Assembly: GCF_037975245.1 (NCBI RefSeq)
Contig: NC_092569.1
Coordinates: 2,831,501-2,895,500, forward strand
Length of the DNA: 64,000 nt
Direction: 5' to 3'
Source: Apostichopus japonicus
Taxonomy: Eukaryota; Echinodermata; Holothuroidea; Aspidochirotida; Stichopodidae
The first letter of the stretch is position 1; each line of letters begins with the position of its first letter. Both the position numbers and the translations under genes were made by a program. This document shows, piece after piece, positions 1-13,379 of the stretch. The notes beneath the pieces were generated by a model. It had not been told where the DNA came from, made no database searches, and saw only the letters and a list, made by a program, of their open reading frames with translations.

Positions 1-3000
1 TCATAATATCAGTTCACTTCCTTGTGGCATTGTTACATTGATCATTCATTAGGGTAATGGGTATTGGTCCCAAATGTTATCCTGCTTAAAACTGTACGGT
101 CTGTCAGGATCTGACCCGTCCAGGTTTTTCCAAGACATTGAAGAGCAGCCCCTTCAGTTTGAAAACTGTTAAAAATATCAATGAGGAAGAATTCATATTA
201 AGATGGGGTACGTGGCAGTAAAAATGATTGTTGACGTTTTGAGTATGAGTGGCCATTAGTTGACTATCTAGCATATTTTCGGGCAATATGAAGACCTTTC
301 ACTATCTTGTTCCCCCTCCCTCCTCCTTCTCTTAACCCCATGCAAGAAATTTAAACCATCGTATCTCTCAAACACAGCAAGTTTTTGGTTAGTTTTTTTG
401 TTTAGGGGTGGTTGGATGGGGGGGAGGAGGGGGAAATTTAGGGTGGAGAGATCAGTGTTCTTGTATAACACTCTCTAGCACATTTTGAGTGTGATATTGA
501 TTGGGACCAGCAGCTCCAATAAACCCTCCACCGTAGATACTACATGACACTCGGTAGACCAGAGTGCATACATCATGGAGACCAGTAAGAGAAGGAAATG
601 ATGTAACTATATTACTAACCTAACAGCCTATCCTAACAGCTAAACAGTGAGAGATTTTATGAGAGATCAACTTGTCATCTATTTGACTACATATATGTAT
701 ATATATCCAATGACAAATATCTCGCAGGGTTCCCCATTTCCTTCCCTGCTGCTGGGGTTTCTACTTTCTCGTCCAAGTTGTGAACGTGATGAGCTCTCTC
801 CCATTCAAGGTAGCTTGTTGTGCCGACGCACTTCAAGAACAGACTACGAATGATAAAACTTGCCGTGGACGGCATTCTTTAGCTGTGTACATAGCTACAA
901 GCTATGTATTTATCCGATGCAATATGTCATTGGTAACGGAAAAAGGAAAAAAACCAATCGGTTGCGGTTAGAAGGAAACTCTGCATTCGTCCGTACGACG
1001 ATGACAGGAAAAAAAATGAGAAAGAGGCGAGTCCTTAACCTTCCTGTTTGAAATACACATGTCCCCTTCCCCGCCCCCTGCCCTTTCTCCCTACCCCCCA
1101 TGATAATAAATAGCAGTAAACCGATGGCAACCTTACAATCATGGGAGACATCAGTCTAGTTAATAAAATCACTAATCATGCTGCAATCTTCCAAATTTAG
1201 ACCAAAAATACAGAAAAAATCACTTTTAAATGAGCAATGTGCAGCTGATGTCAGCTGAGGACACAAACAATTACAAAGAAAGGAAATCATGTTTTAAAAA
1301 CTGTACGCAGGTATATAATTACATGCAAAAAATCAAAATTGAAAATTCTTTGGTTTTTGTTCACAAATGGTTGTATATGTAACTAAGGGTTCACAAAGGT
1401 TGTATTTCATTTACAATTGTTCGAGATATTCTCTGACCATGTACACAGACGAGAACTGGGAGAATAAAATTTTTTATTTAGTTTCATAATTAATTTGGTA
1501 ATTTTTTTGATCAACTATGACATTTCAAACCCTCCCCCCCCTACCTTTTTTCTGAAGCATCATTTCTTGTGTAGGATAGCACAACTTGACAAACAGTTGA
1601 TAAAAAAATGGCAACAAATACCAGTTATTGTTATGCGTGTGATTGCTCACACTGAAAATACGCAACCAGCATTCTTCGTTGTATAGGAATATTATTAATA
1701 TATGTATGTAAGATTACTTTTCTGATTCCATTCTGTTTTGATAAATCTTAATAGGCTTTGACATGTTTTACATCTGCATTTATCTTATGCAAGTCCATAT
1801 TTATGTATATATTTATATATACACATATATATATATTTACATTTTTATATAGATATATCTAGTTCACGTATATTAGATATTGTACAACACCTAATTGTAT
1901 TCTGGTCATTTGATTGGTCAATTGCTCGTTGATTGCATGCAAAATCCGCTCTATTCCACTCTATGAAGTAGAACCATGGGTTATACTTTTTTGGTAGCAC
2001 TTTTTTCAACATGGTAAGAGAGCAGAGAAACCTGTCTGTTCAAAACAATCTGTTGCATGAGAGCATTTTACCCATCTTAATACATTATGTTGTATAAAAC
2101 AAATAATGAATGGTTTCCATTCCTGCAAAAAGGAGCTGGTCCCACGATGGGTAACCAAGGTACAAATGCGACGATAAAAAGAAACAAATCGTTGAATGTG
2201 AGCCCAAGAAGACTCCCTTCTAATCCTCGGATTCAAGCAGATGTTTACAAAATAGCCCTACCGTTTCTGCTTTCTTAACGGTGAATTATTTGCTCGTCTT
2301 GGGACTCATTTAATTCTCTTACATGACATCCAAGAGAAAGAAAGGAAAAATCACATACCTGTAAAGAAACAGAAGAGAAAAACAGATCATTTATATAAGT
2401 CGCATAAATTGCACAGATGAAATTGAGATAAATATGCTTGGCTTGAATATTCACCATACACGAGACTTTTTCCACAACAAGCTTTTTTACATGGACAGTT
2501 ATAATATGCAAGGAACATACTTACAGAGCAAAAATATAGTAAAACAACATCTTTTTCGGTCATAAGGGGATGTATATATATATTTATAAATATATACAAA
2601 AAGACTTTGCAAATTACTCACAGCCCAATATTTAAACTCAGTACTGTACTAGATCAACTGGGAGGTTAGGAGAGGCAAACTTACTTCTGTATGCACTCAA
2701 AAAAGTTATTTTTGACAAAGGCTGAAATATATCTTGAATGTTCTATGACTTTTGCCCTACATCGCAGTCCGGCTTCAAAAGAACTGCGACAACTGAACGA
2801 AAATCGGAACTGAAACGACGACGTCAAAATCTACGACAACTCCAGATCAGACAAATTAACCTTGTCGTAGAGTCGGTTTGTTATAGTCTTCAAAATTCAT
2901 TTTTATTATCTTAACATCCAACAAGCAGTTTCGATAGCGAGAAAGATCTGGCTGCGTCAAACAAGTACATTTTACGCGACAGATTGGGAGTAAACATAAC

Positions 3001-3660
3001 AAGCAATATGTCACCTTGGCCATTCTTACGGCACTTCTTAAATTTAGCCAAATTGCCCATAAAGCAATTAAGCACCAAACATCGCCACGCACACATCATA
3101 GGGATAAAGTAAGGCTTGATCTTAATTGTTATGCAATTTGATAGTTTACCCCGAAGGCCGTAAAACAAAAAATTCTACATTTCCTTCGCTTCCGCAAAAA
3201 AAACGTTCCTAACTGTCCATGTCGATCCCATTTAGCTTAAATTTTCTTCTCTCTTTTTTTTGTCTTTTTAACGGTGTTCCAACGTCAATACACAGGACGT
3301 GATGGGAATAAGGCTTCGGCCGTGACTGCTCATTACGAAGGAACGAGCGGCAGCTAGGATGCTACCAGATGGACACTCCACGCTCTGTATTTTACTACAT
3401 AAAACACAAACTGCCTCAAACTAAAACGAATTTGAAATTTACCACGTTCATCTAGAATCCATGAAAGAAAAAAAAAAACACTAAAAACTACCAGGAGAAA
3501 GATAAAAAATAGAAGGAAATTGTCAATTCTGTGGGCGAGAAGCCACTGTATCGAGTGACCCACAAAAATGTGGATATTCAAAAGATCACGGCGAATATTT
3601 TGACCTCTGAATGACTTTGTAATTAACGTGGTGGTGGCGACACAAAACTACTATAGATAA

Positions 3661-3693
3661 GGTAGGGGAGGGGAAGGGAAGGGGGAGGGTCGG
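3661..3693 (+). other. G-run block, possible G-quadruplex
   Basis: At least five runs of three to five G separated by one to three bases lie within 33 bases. This pattern meets the usual sequence rule for an intramolecular quadruplex. Nothing nearby shows a promoter or gene that would give it a role. Confidence 0.5.
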
Positions 3694-5857
3694 GTGAGAA
3701 AAAATTCTTTAAATGCTACATTTTGATGGGTTTAGTAGATATCAAAGAGTAGGTAATATATCTCGCTGGGGAATACACAACAGATGCGGTCAAATCAAGC
3801 TCTTTAAGGAGTCTTAAACTACTCATAGCCAGGCACACATCCTATCTTACAAGCTTTTTTAAGTATGTAACAAAATAACTACGGTATGTTCATGTAAAAT
3901 TGACCCTCTTTCTGGCAATGAGAAGTGCAAGCACTTTACACGTTCCTTTCTTCCAGGATTTGGGTGTACCCGTTCTATATGTATGCCTGGTTACCTGACA
4001 ACTGATGTCAGATAATGGAGCTCACCTTATCCCACCCCCCCTCATACCACCCCCATCCCAACCAATCAACCCCTCTCCAACACCTCTATTTTTTCTTTTT
4101 CTTTTTTCTTGTTCCTTTTTTTTTTCTTAAATCGTCAATCTGTCAATTCAGCTTGAAAGTTAGTCTATAAGTCAAGTTTGAAAAACTTGAAGCTGTCATT
4201 ACACTTCCCCCCCCCCCCCATCCAAAAAACTGGGGTTGGGACAAGTATGTTTGCTATACATCTGTGAAGACCACAAATCGTACAACGCCTCGTCACAAAG
4301 CACAAATTTTTTCTCTATCCGATTTCCAACTTTTCTTTAGTGACATTTTCAACACATGATGTACCCAGAAAGATTTGACCCAAATTGTAACTTATTTCAG
4401 TTTATATTCTGGAAGTAGGCTATTTTAAAACGTGACTGCTTATAAACAAGATGGATCTTCCCTACGTTTTGTGTCGGTGTACGAAGTGAAAGGTTATTCA
4501 ACCGTTCGTCCTGTCCTCTGTGTCATTTCTGGCGCGGCTCTTGCGTTGCATTATCGAGTTTTTTTTCTGATCGACCTCAAAAATTTTGATAGTGAGCTTG
4601 TGATAGCCATCACACTCAATTTTCAAAATGGAAAGAAATGAAGAAAAAAAAAAATAATCATAAAAAAAAAAAAAAAAAAAAAATTGGCCAACCACTAATT
4701 ATAGAAGCGTTCCTTACCACATTTTAAACTTTCATGATAGCTGCGAGGTGTAAAACGAATTAGGATTCCCATGGCATAAAAATGTCCCAAATCAAATGGC
4801 TTACAATTTATTGCCACAAATCAACCTAGTAGAAGTAAATCAATTTTGAGCTTCAATGCACTGTAGCCACCACGGCATTTGCGGCCAACTTTAACGACTC
4901 TGAAGATGGTCGATCATCGCTGTGGCCGATGACAGCAACGAATATATAAAACTTGTACTGTATCTAACTTGCTGGGCATGATGCGGTGAGCTGGGAGTTT
5001 TGGACTTGGGGAAACTCCTCCCGATAACGATAACATTTTCGAGCAACATATATACTTCCTGTATTGCACCGACGACGGACGGCAAGCAGAGTGTGTGGGC
5101 TGGGTTTTAAAGGTTGACATTTCGTTTGATCAAAATGGATGAGTATAGTTGTTAGACCTGAGGCACAGAGACGAAAAATTGTCAAGATTTCGTCAAACTC
5201 AACCCATCAGACGCAATTCCTTACATTAATTCTAATGTGTGTTTTTTGGGGGTCTCTTTTATCTTCTCTGTTTCTTTCTGTCTTAAATCCTTCCCTTGAA
5301 ATATTTCTCAAATAAACGGCAATACATCTTGACTTCCCTTGTTAATGAAGGGGGGGCAAGTGAGAGTGAAAAGTGAGGGGAAAGGGACAAGGGAAAGGGG
5401 AACGGATGTTTTTCTTTCAAATTAACTACAACAACTGGATCGAGATCAAAACATTTTCTTATAAAACGTATCGCTTATTATTATTCTTGTAGACTCCATT
5501 TGTAAGTTTCCTTTTCATCAGTACGAATTTTATCAAACGTGCATCCGAGTCATATTAATCATAGAGCCCTCGGAAACACCGAGCAGATCCCACACTTTCT
5601 GTGTCCGATATTCCTCAAGATATCTGTTGCCGCGCACGTACAGCTGTGTACACAATGTGCAGCGTTCCTCCACAATGTGATTGTCATAGAATGTATTAAA
5701 GGCAAATTTCTTTACTTTTTCATCCTCTTTCTTCTCCTTCTATATTTTTATTTTGATGAGATGCAAACACAGGCCATTCAATCTTCATGTCATATTTAAC
5801 ATTAGCGGTGCCATTAATGTTAAAGAAGTATGACAATCCAACGTAAAAATCTGGTAA

Positions 5858-5888
5858 TTTTTTTTTTTTTTTTTTTCGGGGGGGGGGG
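5858..5888. repeat. Homopolymer switch: T19, one C, G11
   Basis: A run of 19 T is followed by a single C and then 11 G. Read directly from the sequence. Such junctions are error-prone in assembly, so the exact lengths may not be reliable. Confidence 0.85.
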
Positions 5889-6290
5889 AAGGAGATTGGA
5901 TATCTATACTAAAAGTCCCAATTAAAATTGAACACAATATTAATCATATAACAGGTGAATTTAATAGATGAATTAGGGGGTTTTGATTCTGTTTAGAAAT
6001 ATGCTTCCTTCTTGTACTATTCCTAACAGTTAATTGTGTAGGTTTGCTGTGTGTCTTGTCACTGTGAACATACACACATACGGTACAAATGGATACAACT
6101 CAACCTGAAAAAATAACAAAACAAAACAAACCGACAGATATTTTTGGATGCAAAACCTGTAGTGCTTAATTTCTGATTAAGATTAAGCTGTCCTTAATTA
6201 ACCTGTTAATTAAATGGTTATCGTGAGGAGCAATGACCCACAAGTGGATCAGAGATGGCGCAGTGCTGAACCTGTCATCAAGCTTGTGGT

Positions 6291-6352
6291 TGGTTACCGT
6301 AGCTTACCCTAGGTAGATGGGAAAGTGCATTTGTTGACTGGGGACAGGTAAG
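6291..6352 (+). repeat. Module copy 1 (exon-like core 6313-6347)
   Basis: This is the leftmost copy of the recurring exon-like module. The upstream GGTTACC box is followed by an acceptor-like CTTACCCTAG. The 35-base core begins GTAGATGGGAAAGTGCA and ends GGGGACAG, immediately followed by the donor-like GTAAG. The core is open in two frames but not in the frame that is open in copy 4, so coding is unlikely. Compare copies at 15.2, 30.5, 36.1 and 47.5 kb. Confidence 0.6.
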
Positions 6353-6354
6353 GG

Positions 6355-8500
6355 TTGCCATTTTATTATGATGGGATAACTTGAAGGTCTCAATCCAATA
6401 TAGAAAATTTAACCTTTATTGTTTCGTTGTCAAATCATCAAACATTTAGCCTTTTTAATTTCATCATCTTCACTGTGATTTATGTTGCATCTCCAGGTGC
6501 CTGACATTCAATACAGGTCTCTACTTGGAATAAAGCATTGAGCATCAAAGAACAATTAAATGAATAATTTAATTATGTGATTGCAATTTTTCAAGCCTCT
6601 GAACATTCCCAGGTTGTAAAATAATACAGTCCCTGCGTCAAAAAAATACTGCCGGATATCTTTGCACTTGTAAAGCAATGTGCCCATTTTAGCATAGCAT
6701 CTAATTACTATGCGATACTGGATAAATTAATCCCTGAAAGAGATAAGATACTGTAGGTATTGCTAGAATGGGATTATTACAACCATGTATAGTCAACCCC
6801 CTAGGATAATACATTTCATGATTACAACATCTGTTCTCACATGGTTTTTAACCCTCTTCTATCTCCCCCCCCACCCAAGAAAAAAAAATTTTACGCCCTT
6901 TTCAAATTTGTCCATAAATTCTCGACACGTCAATCCTTCTGTTGTCAATAACATACTTAAAAACTTTTAATTTTGCTAATTTTCGTCAAAAAGTTCAAAT
7001 ACAGCCATCAACATTAACTGTGTTTACCAGGGACGCTAAAGCTTTCGTTAAATTAGATCTCACTCATTACATGATCCACGCACGTGTGCAACGATAAAAC
7101 GAGAAATTTGGTACGAGTGGTCCCAAATCCTCCGACAGGGCATACAGTATTTAAAATATAGAGAATAATTCTCTTCATTCTCTCAACACCCACATGTAGC
7201 TAAGCTTTAATTTAAAAGCTTAATCCACTTTCCTTTGTTCGTATGTGATGTTGAGAAGAAGAGCAACAATTCACTCTTCTCTCCCCCCCCCCCAGACAAC
7301 CCCCCAGAAGGGGTATCAACATGTCTCATATTCCTTTAAGAGAATGAATTGACGTCTATTCCCTTTCTTTAATAACTCAATGACGCGATCGACATGACGT
7401 AGACGAGAGCTTTTCTGAGACAGTCGAACCAATCATCCTAATTTTCCGTACCTAGTATTTTCATCTCACAATTTGTTCTTTTCTTATCAAAACAAAAAAA
7501 AAACTCACAAATTGAAGATGTTGATGCTGGACTTTCGTGAATGTTGCTATATTTTATATTTACAACCAAACCCAGAAAAAGTGTCTCCAAAAATTGCTTA
7601 ATCAACCGAAAGGCAAACTGGTGGTGTAGAGTCACACAAAGAGATACAAAGAGCAGTTAGTTACTGCACTGTTCCAATCACGGTTAATCTCCTAACGTTT
7701 TGGTGGTTCTCGAGTTTCAGATGTACATCGTCCCACCACCACCTCGTTACTTTAATAAACATACCAAAGTAGTCGTCGTGAAGATTAACATCAGACGATG
7801 ACAAGGAAACATGGAGACAGACACAACACTTGACGGACATGTACGAAGACAACAAAAAAAACTAAGAGAGAGAGAAGGAGAGAGAGAAACACAAAAATGT
7901 CCATCCATGCTGATGACCTAAAACAAAAGGAGGAGGGGGGGGGAAAAAAATACAAATTTGGGATTTTAGAATGAGATTTGAAGTTTTGATAAGACTTGCT
8001 CAAACCTTAAGAAGGCAAAAACAGTTCAAATCATTGATAATATTTGCAAAGTGTCTTTTTCTCTTTCTTCCTCCAGTATGAATTCTGATTTTAACTACAG
8101 AACTACAATTTTGAATTTTCAAATATATTACTCCCATTTCTTCGGCAGCATCTGAGTCAAGTACCTTGTGTCTTTTCCTGTTTCGAGTAATTTAGTACTA
8201 AACATTTTGATATAAAAAATAATCCAATCAAATCCAGAGAAGTCAAACACCAAACTCTGAATTAATGCCTTGGACACTTGATCCTCTTCTGAAGTTCTAC
8301 TGTACTGCGACCAGTTTTAACATCCTCAAATTGCTAAAACTTTGACACTGTTAGAAACTGTTCATTTTGATAAAATATTGCATCTATGAGGTAAAAATTA
8401 TCTTTGGCAAAAAGTCACACCATAATACAAACCATTATAGAGCACAACTGTAACATTCTTGTGAAAGAATGGTAGAGGCCCCTAAACAGTTTCTTATTGT
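6355..8500. other. Unique non-coding sequence
   Basis: Nothing coding is supported. The stretch holds short C and A homopolymers (for example near 7285 and 7925) and otherwise plain AT-rich DNA. Paired TAATTA-type sites just to the left (near 6193-6213) would suit homeodomain factors, but such sites are frequent by chance in AT-rich DNA. Confidence 0.5.
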
Positions 8501-8511
8501 CTTTGTATAAC

Positions 8512-8745
8512 ATAGCACAACACAATACAATACAACATTATATACATATATATTATACAGGAAAAATAACATTACCTAGATACAATACATAAAATAACAA
8601 AACGAATGTACAAAAATTAACATAACATAATAAAATAAGCACAACGTAACATACTGTAACATAACATTACATTACATAACATTACATTACATAACATAAC
8701 ATTATACATAACATACACAATACATATTACACATACTAACTAATG
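8512..8745. repeat. Degenerate pentanucleotide repeat (ACATA/ACATT)
   Basis: About 230 bases are built from interleaved ACATA, ACATT and ACAAT words, most regular at 8641-8720. This is a compound microsatellite that has decayed toward both edges. No gene lies inside it. Confidence 0.85.
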
Positions 8746-8918
8746 TTATTTACCTAGAATGTAACATTATAACAGCCATAACATTTTTAGAAGATTTTAG
8801 AATTTCTCAAGATTCCAAGAAAGGAAGAAATTAGGAACATAATTTGCAAGAGATATGAAAATGAAAAAAAAAGAAATGCATTACAGAAGGGCTACAAAAG
8901 GATTTCGCAAAGATGCGC

Positions 8919-8995
8919 AACAGTGCTACCAGGGTCACCAGGTCAATCTCAGAACGGTGAGTGAGGGCGCTATGCTTGTGAGGAAACAGGTATAA
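8919..8995 (+). repeat. Module copy 2 (exon-like core 8953-8989)
   Basis: CAGTGCTACC and GGTCACCAGGTCA upstream match the flank of the best copies (CAGTGTTA and GGTTACCAGTTCA). An acceptor-like CAATCTCAG precedes a 37-base core ending GTGAGGAAACAG, which is followed by donor-like GTATAA. By eye the core aligns best with copies at 15.2 and 36.1 kb. Confidence 0.6.
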
Positions 8996-8999
8996 AAGT

Positions 9000-11700
9000 A
9001 AGAAGCAATGTATTAAAGTCTACTGTTTCACTACATTTGCTTGAGGAAACTATCAGAAAAAGGCGACAAAGAAAATTCAAGATTAACTAAAGGCATGGGA
9101 AGTTATTAGAACAGGTCTCCAAACAATTCTGGTTGACAAACGACATCATTTTTTGACACAAGTTTCTACAGGTAAACTTTGTGAGTCTATTTCTCTTGTC
9201 TTTCTGATATCCAAGCAACTGGTTCTGTTTTAAGAGTATGAATTCTGGAAAACTGTACCACCCGACATTACTAACATAGTTCGCTAAGTATATACTGTAG
9301 ATACTCCTGGTGTGATGCTGGCCAACACGCCCTGTGTTTTCTGGATCTCTGTACATACTAACAATAATCTGCCGAATTCTAGCGACAGAAAATCAACGTT
9401 TCAGCCAGGTTACAAAACTTGCCTTAGATGTCTACAAAGGATAACATTCACAGGTTGTTGCTTTTTTTTTTCTTTCTTTGTCCAACTGCAAAACACTGAT
9501 CACTTATCAATATTCACATTAAATTTATCATAAAATACAATCGGCCCCCCAAAATTTACATTTTCTTTTATTCTGAACAGACTTATGTGATTCCTTCGAG
9601 AGAGGAGTCGAAAAACAGACACAGAGCGTCTGAGCTCCCTTGGAAGCAGCTTTCCTTTCTTACATGAGTTTTAAATTTACATAAAAACTACAGGAAAATG
9701 TTTGTTGTTCGAACAGTGTGTTGCTTTAGATACATATTCTGTATAGAGAAGTCACGGGGCCACAAAGACGTCAATAAACTGAAATGTGTCTCTGTTGGCC
9801 GTGCGTGCTCAAACGTTTCTTCCTGACTGGACGGTATCTGTCTTTAGAAGCAGATTTTCAAGCCATTGTATGAATTTGCCTCGAATATGATGTTAACAGT
9901 TGGATCACCAAATGAATACGATTTAACACTCCTCCTTATCGTTTTCAAGTAGGAGGATCTCTCTGTAAACAAATTTGCCGATCTTTGTCGAAAAACATTA
10001 GAAAAATCTTGAACGTATTAACTAATTACTTCAAAAGCCTCAAATTATGACAACATTTTGCAACTAATACAAGCCTTTAGAATGGTATAAAAAAATTCAA
10101 ACGGGCAGGGGTATACCTACTGTACCACCCCCTACACCCCTGGCCACAGCATCTCCCCGCTGGAGGTTTGCCAAGATGATGTGAAAATTGAGGTCACCAA
10201 GCAAACATGTATACATGTGGGAGAATGAGATGGAAGGAGGGTGGGAGGTGGGAGAATGTAATACGGGACCCATTACTCAACAACACTACTAGTTAGAAAG
10301 AACAAAGCTATAGTTGTAATGCTGTATTATTTGTTTAGTGATGAATAAATAAAGTCTTTCGTGATAGCATTTGACCTTTGAAAAAGCCTTCTGATTGGCA
10401 CGGTGTAACACTTGGAACTGCCAACTACTGATTAATGTACAGTACACATAATCAATATTATGCGTACAGTAAGTCATTCCTTTGCTGGAGGAATATTTAT
10501 ATCCAAATTTACGTTAATTAACACCAATTTTTTTCAAATATTATTTATTTCAAGAGTAAACCCCCAGCTATGACAGCCCTCCCCCCTCCCCCTAGAACTG
10601 GACTCGACTCAATACACTGAAAGCTATTACTTATGTTGACATTATGGGTCATTTATAAAGCAACAACTTATATTTTCGCTTTGAACTGTGTTAAAGACAA
10701 CCAGCTCCTGTTTTCCTTTAGAATATATACTGTTGAGTACAGTATTAATTTCCACTAGCCCATCTAGTGAAAGGGCGAATATTTTGCAAATTGCTGGTAG
10801 ATCCCAAACTTCCACAAAACTGTACAATCAAGTCTACGTCTTACGTGAAGCTGTGACAACACTTTCCAAATAATCTACGCAATGATATGCAGGCATTCAC
10901 AGTAAGCCCTGTGATTAGCCTGAAAATGGGGACAAAAGTGGTGTTTTACAGTCATCTTTAGAGTCAAGTTCACCAAAATCAATTACATCAGCTCAAATGG
11001 ATAAAAAAAATCTCTTGACCGTAGAACCCGCCCCGTGACACCACGAGATGGGACTGGTCATTGTTGATTGGGCCTTATAAAACTTGCCGAGGACAGTAGC
11101 GATCTACCCCATAAAAAAAACAAAATTCTGAAGTTACATTGAAATGCAAATGACGTTTTGTTCTCCCGTCAAAGCCTCTCTAAAGAAGGGGTTCCTCGGG
11201 GAGACGGTTAAAGTTCGGCTCCCTGAAGCCTGTCATGATTTGGTCAAAAACAGATCCTGCCTACATGAGCCCCCTGAGAAAATCATCCCTGGCCACTCGG
11301 ATGCCTCTTGTCTATGAATAATCAACACATGACCATTACTAATCTAAGCTCAGCTCCCAGTTTCAGGTATCTCAGCTAATATTTACAAATGGAAAAAAAA
11401 GCAAAGTCAGAGAATAATATTATGTTTTTTTTTGTCTTCCCTTTTTTTTATGTCTAAATAAGAAATGATCCTGTCTAGCCGTGACACAGGAATGAGAAAC
11501 TGACAGTTAAATAAATGCCGAGACAGAAATTTATGTTTTATCGGCAGTTTGCTTTAATGGAGGAAGAATGATATCAAAATCGGTTGAAAGAGAATATTGC
11601 ACATCTCCATAATTTGTAAGATTTTTCTGTAAGATGCCACATCTTTTAAACTTATGATTTCATGGATGGATTTATCTTTACAGTAGATAATGCAACAAGC
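9000..11700. other. Unique non-coding sequence with a possible conserved block
   Basis: No exon is supported. The part at about 10960-11340 is less AT-rich and non-repetitive, and includes a perfect octamer ATGCAAAT (11144-11151, the POU/Oct site) beside TGACG. It looks like a candidate enhancer or conserved non-coding element, judged only from composition and motif content. Confidence 0.4.
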
Positions 11701-11730
11701 GACAACATTTGGGGAGTCGAGGTAATAGTT

Positions 11731-11774
11731 GTAGTCTGCCCGTAGTCTGCCTGTAGTCTGCCCGTAGTCTGCCT
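11731..11774 (+). repeat. Four tandem 11-mers (GTAGTCTGCCC/T)
   Basis: Four head-to-tail copies of GTAGTCTGCCY. The last base alternates C, T, C, T, so the array is really two copies of a 22-mer made from diverged 11-mers. Confidence 0.9.
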
Positions 11775-11975
11775 GTACTACTCCGCACAGAAGGGTAGTG
11801 GCGGGACTTAGCCGACAGGTTACAATGTAAGTTGTAATCATATAGAAAGTGCAATTATATACATCGTTGGTCACAAAACATCAGTCAAACGGTTTGATCT
11901 CAAATATAGCAAAGACAAACATTAGGGAGGAAACTATATGTTTGCAGTGACAAGAGGAAAGGTAGGGACAGATAA

Positions 11976-12051
11976 TAGAGGGATGGACAGACAGACAGAC
12001 AGACAAATGAACAAAAAGGACTGACAGACAGACATAAAGACATGCTGACAG

Positions 12052-12086
<35 letters not shown>

Positions 12087-12395
12087 TAGAAACACAGAGA
12101 ACAAATACTGACAGACAGACAGACAGACATACTGACAGAAACAGACTGACAGACAGATAGAAACAGACAAATGGACAGACAGAAACAAAGAGACAAACCG
12201 ACCTGGACAAAGACTGAAACAGAAATACAACAGGACAGAGAGAGAAACACAGAGCACAAATGAACAAAGAGACAGACAGAAAGACAGAGTGAGTCTGACA
12301 GACAAAAACACAGAGGGACAAATGGACAAAGAAAAGAATGAAAGCCAGAAAACATACTGACGGAAAGATAGTCTGACAGACAGAGAAATAAGCTG
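11976..12395. repeat. GACA tetranucleotide microsatellite, compound
   Basis: About 420 bases are dominated by GACA/CAGA words with interruptions. The three overlapping open frames on the minus strand (146-173 codons) are serine, cysteine, leucine and valine rich only because the tetramer reads through in every frame; they are not genes. A short CTGG repeat follows at 12487-12505. Confidence 0.95.
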
Positions 12396-12879
12396 GACAG
12401 ATGTCAACATTGAAGTGAGGGCAGTATTACAGCACTCTGTCAGTAAATAGTACATTCACCACATGAATAACCTTTTAGGCTGGAAAGCTGGCTGGCTGGC
12501 TGGCTAATCATCGGGAACAGAGACTGACGTTTCAATCTAGCTGGCTATGGGTGATTAGCGATAACGGGAGCAATAGCTGCGCAGGTATACTATCAACAGA
12601 CGTCCCTCCCACACAGATCGGTATAATTCAGTAATACGAGACGATGTGTACAATTGGATTGTCCCCGCACTCCATAACAAACAGCCAGCAACATTTAATG
12701 AGTGAAACTTATACCCATTATTTTCATCTGAAACCCCCCAACCACATTTGATTTTTTTCACGTGAGATCAAGAACGGATCGAGAGCAAATCTCTCTCCGA
12801 GGGTGATAAACACTTTTTGCAACCTAAACTGTCGAGAGGATTTTCAGCAGTGAGATAATGAACATTGACAGGTATGTGC

Positions 12880-13350
12880 TGATGAGGGTGAGTGGAGGAG
12901 GGAGGGCAGGAGGGAGGGAAGAGAACAAGAATGGAGGGTGGGGGAGGGGAGGGGATGGGAGGGGAGGGGGAGGTAATCTCATATATACATCCAAATGTGG
13001 TCATGAAAATACAGTTATCCATTTTTCATCTTCAATTTTTTAGGAAGAAGGGTAAGGATGAAAGGGAATGGAGAGGACAAAGTGAAGGAAAAAGAGGAGG
13101 ATTGGAGGGTGGGTGGTGGATCAGGAGAGAAAATCTAAGAGGGTAAAGAAGCAATGAAGAAGGGGAAAATGGGAAAAGGGGAAAAGGCGGGAGTCAAGGA
13201 GGGGGAAAGGGGGAAGAAAGGGAGGGGAAGGAAGCACAAGGAATGAGGGAAAAGACAGCACTTGGCAAAATGGAACATGTTGAGAAGAGAAGAGGATAAG
13301 GCAAATAAAGGGAAATTGAAGGTAAAGAGAGATGAACAAGATGGAATCGT
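12880..13350 (+). repeat. Long purine-rich tract with strong G-runs
   Basis: Nearly all bases over 13035-13350 are A or G, and 12937-12973 holds repeated GGGG blocks separated by single bases. Such tracts can adopt triplex (H-DNA) or quadruplex structures. Open frames here are low-complexity Gly/Arg/Glu on one strand and Pro/Leu/Phe on the other, so no gene is called. Confidence 0.85.
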
Positions 13351-13379
13351 AACACATTAAAACAATGTCACTAAAATCC

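Larger units (their letters stand above)
1..6200. other. Unique AT-rich non-coding sequence, no gene seen
   Basis: No frame gives a convincing exon here; every open stretch is short and lacks recognisable motifs. Visible are homopolymer runs (C run near 4207-4220, A run 4662-4683, T run followed by a G run 5858-5888), a G-rich block at 3661-3693 and scattered TA-rich words around 1800-1860 and 2575-2600. The segment about 750-1060 is less AT-rich and less repetitive than its surroundings and might be a conserved non-coding element; that is a guess from composition only. Confidence 0.6.

Noticed and set aside
6254-6300. GATGGCGCAGTGCTG resembling a tRNA A box ahead of module copy 1, hinting at a SINE head
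   Set aside because: No matching B box at the right distance and the word is not shared by the other copies.
11881-12455. Three overlapping minus-strand frames of 146-173 codons, Ser/Cys/Val/Leu rich
   Set aside because: They are read-through of the GACA tetranucleotide repeat in all frames, not cysteine-rich proteins.
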